From: Patiria miniata
Lineage: Eukaryota > Echinodermata > Asteroidea > Valvatida > Asterinidae
Assembly (NCBI RefSeq): GCF_015706575.1
Contig: NW_024037074.1
Span: 23,859,334-23,923,333 of the forward strand
Reading direction: 5' to 3'
DNA: 64,000 nucleotides
Part shown: positions 12,401 to 24,400 of the stretch, piece by piece
How the letters are laid out: each line of letters begins with the position of its first letter
Numbering within the stretch: position 1 is the stretch's first letter
Notes under the pieces: generated by a model
The model's input: only the letters and a program-made list of their open reading frames with translations
Told to the model about the DNA's origin: nothing
The model's database searches: none
Program-made: the position numbers and the translations under genes

Positions 12401-15400
12401 GCAGGGACTTGTGATGGACTCGTGAGGACTTGCAGGGACTTGTGATGGACTCGTGAGGACTTGCAGGGACTTGTGATGGACTCGTGAGGACTTGCAGGGA
12501 CTTGTGATGGACTCGTGAGGACTTGCAGGGACTTGTGATGGACCTGTGATCTCAGCTAAGCCTAAGATCGATCTCAGAGCTGGGACTCGTCTTTGGTCTA
12601 AAGCCCGGATCATACTTCATGCGAAAGCGAATTTGACGTCATAAAAACATTCGCTGCGAATTTCGCCGGAGTTGAAATATGTTCAACTTTTACGAATTCG
12701 CAGCGCGAATACTTGCCACAACGTCACAAATTCACGTTCGCTTTTGCTTTCGCGCAGAGTATGAACCGGGCTTAAGATGAGTCGTAAGATAAGACAAGTT
12801 TCATGAAATCGGACCCAGGGGACTCAATCTAAAAGGGCTCAAAATACCAATAGGAAATATTCATTTTCACAAAGCGGTTTTTCGATAATTCTCTATTGTT
12901 ATTGTTATTGACAGGCATGCAACTGGGAATTTATTTTAAAAAAACCAGGAAACTCCAAACCACACAAGATTCTGTAAGGTATTTTTCAATTTATAATGGC
13001 ACCCATGAGAAGCACAAAACGAGGAAATCAGTGGATCCAAGGAAAAGTTGCATGCCTGTACCTTTGGTTTATTATCCATCTTGTTTTAGTAGCCCACAGG
13101 CTAAATTGTACGGTGGATTATAATTATACCAAATAAAAAAAAAGTAACAAAAGACCAAAAAACAACAAAATATTGAACAAATTCAATGATCAAGCAGTGA
13201 TTATCATTGTTTGCCTAAATGAGTCAAATATCAAAAGAAAAAAAAACATTGATTTTAATTATTAGTTTTATAGATTTGACTGATTTTGATTAAGAACCGA
13301 GGAATCCTTACGTTCGTGTCCAGGCTGGTGACGACAACCAGATCAGCTAGGTCCACTTGGCAATCTGCCCTGGCATCGTTCCAGGCGAGGGGTGTGCCAG
13401 TCTTAAAGATGAAACAGTCACCCTGGTAGGCGGTCCATCCCGTCGGACAAACAGAGGCTACGACAAAAATTTCAAAAGTTAATTCAGAGAGTTCAAAAAT
13501 GTACAAATATCATGGAAAAAATGTTGCAACCTGACGCCACTTTTGAAACAAAAAAAATACTTTTTTTTTGCTTATTTTGTACCTCAGAGAGTGTACTTTC
13601 ATGTGAGAACTGTAAGGAATATGTTGATGAAGTCTTTAAGAGAGATTTGTAGGCGAATGTGTGGCCAACTTAGTGAATGTTTACATTTCACCGCATGTTG
13701 ACGTAGAGGAGGCCCTCAACTGACGCGATGGAAACATGTGGTGACGTGTAAAAAATCACTAGGTTGGCCACATATTCACCTGCAAATCTCTCTTAAAGAC
13801 TTTGTCAACATATTCCTTTCAGTTCTCTTTCAGAGTTTCAGTTCTCTTTCAGAGTTTCAGTTCTCTTTCAGAGTTTCAGTTTTCTTTTTTTTTCTGTTCG
13901 AAAGTGGCGTAAGGTTGCAGCGTTTCTTCCAATATCATTTTCTTTTGCACAAAAGTGGTCTAACTCTTAAAGTAGGGTGCATAACAAACTTGTTAAAGTT
14001 TTAGCCCAGTGGCTAGCTATACACTGTGAGAAAACAGCGAAAAAGTATGTACGATTTTTTGGGTCACGTAACTGGATTCCATAAACAAAAAAAGGTGTGC
14101 CCGCAGGGAAGCCATGTTAAAACCACCTTCAATGTTGATTTTCTTTCGATCAACGCAATATCTGACAGAATAATTTCACAGGCTGATAACAGTCCTATCT
14201 TCATTTTGTGCAAGCTTTCTGTCATTAAATTGGTAGGAAATTTTCTGGAGAATTGCAAATGAGTCTTGGTTGAACTTGCTCAAGGCTTTGTTTGTTCAGC
14301 GCACAGGGGCCACTGATCTGTTAAGATTTCTTCTTGACTTGAGGATGAGTTAAACTGATGCGAGACAAACATGACTTTTTTTACCCACCTCCAATTTTCT
14401 GACAGACGTAGAATCTCTTGTACGTGCAGCGATTGTCGTCCCATTTCCCGTTTGGTTTGAGCACCACGCAATCCTCACCATCCGAGAAATCATCAGGGGC
14501 CCCGCCGCTCCACAGAGAGCTACAAAAACAACACCAAAGTCATAGTAATACTTGGGAGTTTCATCAAAATATCACAACCCTTGTCTTTCATATGAAGTGG
14601 TCATCTTGTTAGTGAACCTCTTGCTATCTAGCGCAGATGTCTTACCACTCGAACTCCAAGCTTGCCAGCGTCACTTTGCCATATTATCATCTTGTTAAAA
14701 AATAAAAATCAGTTGCAGTCATTCTTACGTTAAGCTAGGGTCGAGCTGGGATCCGTCGGTCCACATGAAGCGACCTTCGTTACTCAGGTCATGTAGACCA
14801 ATGTAGTGACCATCTCCTGCCTCAGATACGTACTTTCCAGCCCACGCCTGACAAGCAGAAACAAACAAAAAACAGTGATGCCTTAACCTATTTTTATTTT
14901 CAAGTAACTTTCAAATTGAGGGAGACTTTCAAAATATAGATCTATTCCATTAAATTTTGGTGAACTCTTGAGCGCCATGGTTGGATCTGTGCTTTCACGA
15001 AATGTGATTGTGTACGAAATTGGATTGCCATCGATCGTTCGATCGTGCTGCCATCCGTCAATCACCTTTTCTTTATAATTCACAGCTCTGGAGGATGTTT
15101 GTTAAAAAGAGAAGTAAAGCCTGATATTTTACACGAGATCTATTATGCAATCGCATTTCTGCATGATCGAGCGACAGTGCAAATCCAGCAATCACACCTA
15201 ACAATATCACTTCAAGAAAAATGTAAACAAGTGATTTCCATCCACTTCAGGTCTTCTCAAATAGAATATGGTTTCAGACACATACAAGCTTGTAATGCAG
15301 TAATTTTCTAATGAATAGACCCTGAATTCTTTCTAAACAACTGTAAAAGTCAATCTTTAGCATATAATTCTCCTCCTTGTTTCAACATTAAACTTACTAA

Positions 15401-18400
15401 AACTTCGAAATAATTTTGCTGACTCTGGACTGCTAGTCTGAAATTTGGCAAAGGAAAGTCCATTTTTAAATTTAAACCATCGTTTTAAAGTGTAAAATCT
15501 ATATTTTAACCAATTCACATCGTATGACGCGTATACACGCAAAGGTTCTGTGGTATTCGGAATGGATGACGGATAAACACGCAAGGAGCGAGGCCGTAAA
15601 TATCTGTCTGTAACCCGCTCACAGCGAGTGAGGCCGGAAGTATCAGGGTGTGCTACCCGCAGATGACGGCCTGAACCCGTCTGGCATTGAGGCTCGTGAA
15701 AACAATCCTGGCCTGGGTTCAGTCATGTCAAAATAATCCTGGCGCAAACTGGTTAAATATTTTAAATAAATTTCTTGACCAGCTGCCCAGAAATGTTTGA
15801 TTTTGAAAGAACGCATCAAATCTCCTGTGCTTACGTTGGTTTCCACGCTGTCAATCTTGGCCAGATCTCCCTGGTAGCCTTGGCAGGTCATTTTGGCATC
15901 GTTCCAATTCTGGTAGGTTGTCATGAAGCGGTAGCAGCGACCCTTGTGCAGCTTCCAACCGTCAGGGCACAAGACTGAAAGGGAACAAGGAGGGAGAGAG
16001 GTCCAAATAATAAGCCAATTAGGTACCGATAACGTGCACTAACTGCTGATAGACCTTTGTGACCACCCATATTTACGTTACACACCTAGTGTGGACATTC
16101 TTTTGTTTTATCGTGTAGTTCAGAAAAACCTGTGAAAAAAACTCATTTTACTCACACTGTGAAAACTCTTTCAACCCAATTTTTTTTTCTATGATTTCTT
16201 GGCCTTTTAGTGTTTCTCTTCATTGATAGCTTCACTGATAAACCTAACCCAAAAATGCCTCTAAACCTGTTTTCCAGAGAAGGGGAAACACTGTGTGGAC
16301 GTGGGCAAGTCCACACAACGTCGCTGCTACCTGGTTTATGTGGACATCTTTTGTTCGACAGTCCACACAGTGAATGTAATGCTTGTACATTATGACTTTT
16401 TGTTGTGAATGTGCACAAACTCATAGTATCTTTGCATCAGCGTCAGGCAACGTTGGCAATAGGTTCAAGTGTCCCTCCCAGTGGTCCCCCCCAACTCTCC
16501 CCTGGTAAACATCGAGGGGGTACTTGTGCTTTGGCTGAATTTCAATCATTTCTGAACAAACTGCGCTCATTTTTGTGTTCATGAAAGTCATAGTGTACAT
16601 CACGGATGAACGAGGATACAGGACGAACGATCATGTGGATAGTGTGTAGATTCCCAGCTTGGTTACCATTTTCATGGTGTCAATAAAACATTTCTTTATT
16701 CATAGTGCCCTAGGCCTTTTTTGCTAGGATGCAGCCTCAATCCTGCAAAATCCTCCAATTGGCCTTATGGAAAAATAGCATAGCCTCGTCAATCCTGCAA
16801 ATTCCTCCATTATTTCTTAAATATGGTCCGTGGAGGGGTGACCACTGCCTGAATCCTGCAAAATCCTGCTGCAGTGACTGTCAATATGTTGAGGCTTGGC
16901 TAGTGACATCCTGGAGCAGTACCGAGAATTTCAAGCATAATCCCACATTTATGCATGGCTGAGCAAAAACAACACAAGGTCCGGCCCAAGACTTTGACAA
17001 AGTGCATCCTATGAAATCAGTAACGCATGAAATTCCTCCACTTTGGCAAAGAGGATTTTAAAGGATTCAGGGCGGTTAGGGTTAGTCATACGTGTAAATC
17101 CAAGTATGGACACTGGTGTGAATTCACCCATTCAGATTCTACTATCGTCTCGGTAAAATCTCATAAAAAAATCAGTCCGATGCAAACACTGTTACAGTAA
17201 CCATGGTGCGCATATACTCGTGCACAAGTCCGACTCACCTATAGGCCTTTGGCAGATGTGTGCTTTGTTGTATGTGCAGGTGTCGTCGTTCCATCGGCCG
17301 TCCGTCCTCAGCAGAGTGCAGTCTTCACCGACAGCGCCGTAATTATCGGGTTGCCCCGCATCCCAGAAATTCCTGAGAAAAAAAAAGTCTAGAAATAGTT
17401 TATCCTTTTTCAGAATGCACTTCTTCAAAAGGATGAAAGATTTGTTGATCATTAATAGAGAAAAACTTAGAACATTTATGAAATTGAACAGAACATATGC
17501 TGGAAATGGGACAGGACATTTTCCTTGATTAACTGACAACTGGCATGCTGTCTTGGTCAATTAAACTTCTCGATACCTTCTTCTCACAAGAACCCATCGA
17601 ATATAAAGCGTATGCCTGCCTGCCATTTTGTCTTTAACTTTTTTTTTCATTTATTTTTCTTTAGCTATCACTGAAGAAAATTATGATGAAGATGAACAAA
17701 ATTCTTTGTATTCTGTAGTAGAGGAAAAAACAGGCAAGAGTAGTGGCAGATCCAGTATATTTCAAAAAAGGGATGGTAGGGGTGTTGGAGTCCAGGACTT
17801 TTTGGGGAAAGGGGGAGGGTTAAGGATCAATCACTCAAGATCTGGAATGCTTGAGAAACGACAATAATCAGGGAACTTACGGAAATTTGAGATTTTGTCT
17901 ATGTGTAATTAATTAACAATTGCTGGGGGGAAGGGGGGGGGGGGGAGGCTAGTTAACCACCTACTTTACCCCCTTGCGAACCCACCCCTGCAAGAGATAC
18001 AGTCAAAGTGAACTTACGCTAGGACTGGGTCCAGTGGCGTGCCATCGACCCACTCAAACTGGCCTTCATCTGTCAGATCATGCAGACCGATCCAATGGTC
18101 CATGCCAGTAGATGCGATATTGGTAGTCAGCCATGTCTACACACAAAAATTAAAATTGCGGAAAATTAACGGACAACATAAATTAACAGGTATGAAATAA
18201 ATTTGGCACAACTCCAAGACGCAGTGTTGTAACAAGTCATCACAAGTCAGTCACAAAAATTAGTAAAATTGTCTCATGGCCTGAAGTACAGGGGTAATAA
18301 TTCGGGCAGTCCACAATGCAGTGCGCCACCAAGAGTTTGCCATGGAGAGTCCAGTTTTAACGTTTACGGTTGGCAAAACACGGCCCATTTGAACGAGTGT

Positions 18401-21400
18401 CAGTAAACAACTTGAGCTAATTTGTTATAGATTGGGGTAAAACGTTCTGACGCCTCACAAAAAAACACCATATTGATAAAAAGAAAAGAAAAGGGAAAAC
18501 AGATCTCCGAATCATACGCTTACCAAACTACTGACTGGAAGAACTAACAATTTCAAATGTCCTGCGCTGCGAATTTGTCGACCATCTCCCACAATGCAAT
18601 TGGAAAATGAACTCTCCGTGGCAAACTCTTGGTGGCACACATTAATCGCCCTAATTGTTAAGCACTTTGGGACTTGGTTTTACAAGTGCTATATTAGCAC
18701 CACTTGTTATTATGATAGTTATTCATAACATTTTTTCGTCGTCTTACGTTCAGGCTAGAGCTGGAGATGATCACCAGGTCGGCTTCGTCGTCTAGGCAAG
18801 CTGCTCGGGCATCGTCGTGGCTCAGCATCTGAGGCCTGAAGGAGTAACACTTGTCCTCATACTGCATCCAGCCGTCTGAGCATCCCAACACTGGATGAGG
18901 AAGACAGAGAGAGCAAATCAAAGATGCGATTCCATATTAAAAAATCAAACATTTGACCAAGTCTAGAAAATCTCTGAAATATCTGTTGATGGGTGAGTTG
19001 CATACCTAAATACTCCAGCTACACAGACCAAAATGAGTTTTTCATGGAAATGGCCAGGAATGTGATATTTAAATACCTTAGAATTTTGTCCATGCAACAC
19101 ATGACTTTGTCCCATATGACACAGGTACATTTCTCCATCAATTGACTTGTCTCACCTCTGGACGTCTTGCAGACCCAGCCGCGTCGGTCGTCACAGTTCT
19201 GATCGTTCCAGCCAGCCCCGCTGAAGAACATCTCTGCGCAATCCTCTCCACCATCGAAGGCATTGTTGGGCTCACCGTAGTTCCAGTTGGTGTACTGAAG
19301 CACCGATCCGTCCGTCCATTCAAAACCTTCATGGCAAGGAAAGCAACAAAGCATTTAATCAAAAAGTCCTGATGAACAAGCAAAAAGCTTGACAAATCAA
19401 TGCACTGTGGTGAGTTCGTCTGTGGGAACGCAACGAGTACAAAGAGAAACAATCACTGGGATTGATAGGGTTCAACTATTTTATGACCGTCGCTCGGACA
19501 TAGGTCCGACTGCTTCAGAATCAGAACAACAGCTAACTAATTCCTTTCTTGTAAGCTGTACTTATTTAACACAGTGTTTGCATGGAATAAAGAATCGAAC
19601 GTTTTAATAATATTTAAGACATAATTTTATAAATTAAGGTAGCGTGTCACACAAAACAACTTTACGCACTCTGCCAAAAGAGGGCGCTAGCGCGACAAAA
19701 CAAGTTCACGCAGTTTACATGAGTGTCTGGTTTATGCACAGCAAGAATGCATCGTCGGTGCAGTTGCTCTGTGCTCAAAGCGTGCCGTAGAGGATTATTT
19801 AAGCAATTAATTCATAATCGATGAGCAATAAAGTCCCAACAATTATAAACACTTTTTTACGCAGTCTGCTTTCCGTCCCTGTGAACAACAGAACCTTTGT
19901 ACAGTTCTCACCTCCTTCATTCTGAGTGTCGTGGAGCCCTATCCAGAAAGTATCCTCATTGCTGTCAAAGGCAAAGAAAAGAAATTTGACAATTCATCAA
20001 AATGGAATTAAGCACCTTGACAAAAAAAGTAAAGAAAAAAAGTGATCACAAATAAATGCTCAATTACTCAATTACATTGAGGCACTAATATTTAGAAAAT
20101 AGATGCCCAGAAAATATATGCCACAAAGTGAACATTATAGGACAGACTAATTTTATGCAAATATGCAAATAACCATTGCATCTCTTTAACGTGGGCCTCA
20201 AGTGCATAGGGGCAATTATTTCAAGCATCCATCCCCTTTCTCGCATTGTAACCACGGAGAGGGAACTTGTACATGATGTCTAACAAACCATCGGAGATAG
20301 AAGTTAAGGATATAAAAGCTATTTTTTTAAGGGGGGGGGGGGTTGACAATAATAATACTGGAGTCTTATATAGTGCACGTATCTACCAACAATTAGGTAC
20401 TCAAGGCGCTGGTAATTATGTCTATTTTAAAGACAGGTAAATGAAGTTGATGAGAAATATGGGACCAATTATGTAACACCTTTATAATGGTTTACAAGGT
20501 GCTGCGGCGCATATTGCAGCAACTGCCAGAAACACCAGGGCAAACCCCTTCTCTTAGCGATAAGTGTTACTGGGTTCTTTAATGTGCATTACACAACACA
20601 CCTGCGGCTTTACGTCCCATCCGATGGACGAAGCAATAATGGCAAAGTGCCTCGCTCAAGAGCACAAGCCCCATGTTCCCACGGTCAGGATTCGAAACCA
20701 TGTACCACGCACACGAATCGAACACCATGACCATTGGACCACCATTGTAAGGCATACAAATTCACGATTACAATCAACTCACTATATTCCAGCGTTTTTG
20801 ACAAAGTACACCTCTTCCTCAGTGCTATGGAAGCTGGCCAGGTTGGCACCCACGCTGTTACAGTAGGCCTCAGCATCCCAGAAAGATTTCTTGTCTGCTG
20901 GATCATACACCTATTGACAATGAAGTTAAAAAAATACAACTTGAAGATATCAGGCATGCAACTGGGAAATCACAAAAAAAGAGGAAATTCAAATTTTCCC
21001 CAGACATTGTACAGTGTTTTTCTATTTTCAATGGCACACATGGGAAGTAAAAAAAGAGGAAATCAGCTGATCCGAGGAAAACTTGCATGCCTAAGATATC
21101 AATGTTTATTTATATTTCCCATTAGTTGTTCAGAATGAAATGCAAATGTCTACACTTATATGTGAGCGACTTTCTTGTGTGACATTAAACAGACACGTTG
21201 CTTTGTGTCGAGTGGTGCCGTGAAATTCGCCCCTGGACTTTTGAATAAATGGTCCTTTGTTTCAAATAAAATGCATCAACAAATATTCCCTCGCCCCCTT
21301 GAGAAAGACACTGACAACTATGGAGCCACCAACACAGGACTGGTTAGCTCATTTCGTAGAGCACTGAAACGGTATTCCGGAGGCTGCAGGTTCAAACCCC

Positions 21401-24400
21401 CTTCAATCAATTTCTTTGTTTAATTGTTTTATTATATATGCGCCAATCAGTTCCTATTGTGGTTTTATATTAAAAATTTGTAATAAAAAGCTGTATTCTC
21501 TCTGAGAGATCTACGTTTGCTATTTTCCCAGGTTTGCAGCATTGCTAATGCTGTTAGCATCGTGACTTTGGTCGTGATCCCTGGCTACATGGCATATACA
21601 GGTTTATGGCTTCCGACTAGAGACGCTTGAACAAAGACAATGACAAAATGGGGAGCTGCCAACACAGGGCTGGATAGCTCAGTTGGTAGAGCCCTGGTCA
21701 TATTCCGGAGGTTACAGGTTCAAACCCTACCCCAGTCAATTTCTTTGTGCAAGTTTCACCTTGAAGCAGTTGCTGCCCCAGCCGACCCAGCCCACGGGGC
21801 AGCCCTGGTTGCTAGGCGACGTGGGCACGGGTGGGTCCGTTACCACGGGAGCCGGTGTGTAGCCGGCCCGCTGCGCCTCGCAGATGTAGCTGAAGCCTGC
21901 GTTGCAGCCGTCGACGTTCCAGAGACCAGCCGCGCTGCCAGATGTCACTGCGACACAGCTCCCCCTAGAGTCATCTGTGGGAGTGAGCAAACCGTGAAAA
22001 TATCTAGTTCTAGGGTTTGTTCCACTCAGATGAAACATTAAATTGAACATCAGCTTGGCACATATTCATCCACAAAAACTCCAGCAGCACCGAGTTTCAT
22101 ACCTAACAAATTTACAGTAGCGGTGGGCAAAATCTAATAGTAAAATTTACATTGCCCCAATGCAAACTTCCATCCAAAACTTTTTTTGATTACAGTCCTT
22201 TTCCAAGGTCTCTTTCTTAAAAAGGGTGAAAACCTTTAATTTTGAGAATATTAGAAATTAAAGGATGCTGCGAACTGTTTGTATTACCTGAAATATTCTT
22301 TGTAAAATAAGCAGGGCCTGAACTGTTGATCGAAGCAGAATTTTTGTAAAAGCAAAACTGCCTTTAAAAAAATGATTCTGGTGTGATTGAAGCTTTTACT
22401 ACTACTAGTGACTCGTGCCAATGATGCGTGGAGCTGACAAGGCTAACAAAATTTCATCAGCTGTTCCGATCCCTAGCGAGGTTTTCTCCCTCATCCATTG
22501 CTAGACCCAGATGTTGAAGGTCTTGGCGGACAACATCATGCCAGCGAGTACGAGGGGCACCTCTGGGTCTAAAGCTTCAGACCCTCCAAATTTAGCAGAT
22601 CTAATTTTGAAAACTGTTGACCTTATTCTTGATTCTCTTATTTACTTCTCTCTATAGCCATGTCTGATTTACTTGGCTAGGGCTAGCGATTACACATGTT
22701 TCTATGGAAGTGGCTGTAGCCACTTCCAATAGCCATGTGTTAAACTGCCAGTCATAGCCAAGTCATCCGGACAAGGATTAAGATTTGCTATGATTTGTCC
22801 TTACCAGGCTGGCCTCTGTCCCAGTGAGTGTAGGTGATCGGCGCGCCGTTGGTCCACTGGTACGAGCCCCTGGTGTCCCCTTCGCTCATTCCGATCCAGA
22901 ACATCTGACCGTTCTGCAGGCCCAGTTGGCTGGACATGAACGACTGCTCAAATCTGAAAGGGGAACCCAAATAACTAAACCTGAGCTCTTGATGATAATG
23001 GCACTTTAAGGGTCCATCAAAACAGCAATTTTTACAAATAAAAAGGTTATTTCTTTGCATGGAGTCCATGTTTAATTTTAATTTTAGGAAAAATAGTAAA
23101 AATATTGAAGTGGATCAAAGCAGACTACAATCCTCCATAAGAAAAGAAACTGCGAATACTTTCAACAGAAGAGGACAAAAGTTAGTTTATAAATTTTCCT
23201 TTTGCCAAAATTATATAGAATACTTTCACCCATGACCTTCAAAATCTGTTCTGATCAAACGGGAACAGAAGAAAATGCAGGAAAAAATTCTGCAGAGCAG
23301 TTTAAATATCAGCTGAAATTATACAAAGTATTCATAAATCCCAATTTTTTTCCTAAATTTTCAAATATCCATTTTTGTCCCATCAAAAGAGAAAGGGAAA
23401 CATTACAGCCCTCTACAAACAGCAGTTGCATTTACCTTTCATTCACGACAATGAGATGAGCTCCCATGGACTCACAGTCTGACTTGGCCTGGTCCCAGGA
23501 CACCTCAGGGGTGCCTTCAATCTTGTAACAGGACGCCTCAAAAGCCACCCAGCCCTGTGTGGAAAACAATGCAACAATATACAAATATTGACTGCTTTGT
23601 GTAAGGGGATAATTGACCTATCCCCGTTTGCAAGTTAGCCACGCCCCTTAGACAACCTATGGATGTAGTTTTGTTTGTCTCAGATGTTGCGCGTTCCGCG
23701 TCCATTTGTATATCATGTAATTGGACAATATTTCACAAGCTGCGTTGACGGGATTCTACCGTGATTCTACCTTGATAGGTCAATACTGTGATGGAGCTAT
23801 GAACATTTATTAAAAAGGGCCTGGCAGCCGAAAATTGCCCGAGCCCTAAAAAATTGAAACATTGACAAATTTCCAACAATTTCATTGCTCCATTTACTCC
23901 TTGTTCAGGGCACTTCTATGGTGCATGCGGTGCGGGCACAGTTGCTCAACATCTCCTTAAATAGAGATCATTTAGCAGGTTCACATAGCCTGTGTACACC
24001 ACAGGTGGCACGGAGCGAGGGATCTGGCGGAGTTTTATTTTTTACAACACTGAGTGGTGTATAAACAGCTGTGTAAAACCAACCATGTGACAGCTCTCGA
24101 CCAATAGGAATAGCTAACTGTAAAAGGTAGTTACAAATATGATATATTAAAAGCAGTACTCCGTGGGCTCAAAAGTAATAATGCTCCATTGTAAGCTAGG
24201 TTTACTACATCATGAGTTAAGCAGTCAATACTTGTTTTAAAAGAATTTGTGAGAATTTCTTAACAATTTTATGGAATTCATTAAAACAAATTTGGAGTTC
24301 TTTTTCTGGACTCCCGTGCACAAGTACCCCCTCAACGGTTACAAAGGGAGAGTTGGGTTAGACCACCGAGAGGGACATTCGAACGCATTCCTGCTGGCGC

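Noticed and set aside
12199-12550. Repeat array as a CRISPR array
   Set aside because: The 31-bp units are contiguous without spacers and the DNA is animal; it is a minisatellite.
12110-12613. Long minus-strand frame encoding a Ser/Pro/His repeat protein
   Set aside because: The frame is open only because the 31-bp minisatellite lacks stops; no start context or splice logic.
20783-20800. Stop codon TAG at the end of exon 28 suggesting an early gene end
   Set aside because: The TAG is the exon-end TA plus the G of a consensus GTGAGT donor; splicing to exon 29 gives Tyr and completes CTLD8.
21668-21740. Possible tRNA gene
   Set aside because: Acceptor and D stems can be drawn, but the anticodon loop lacks T33, the T stem is poor, and a sibling with the same flanks lies 330 bp away; it is a SINE head.
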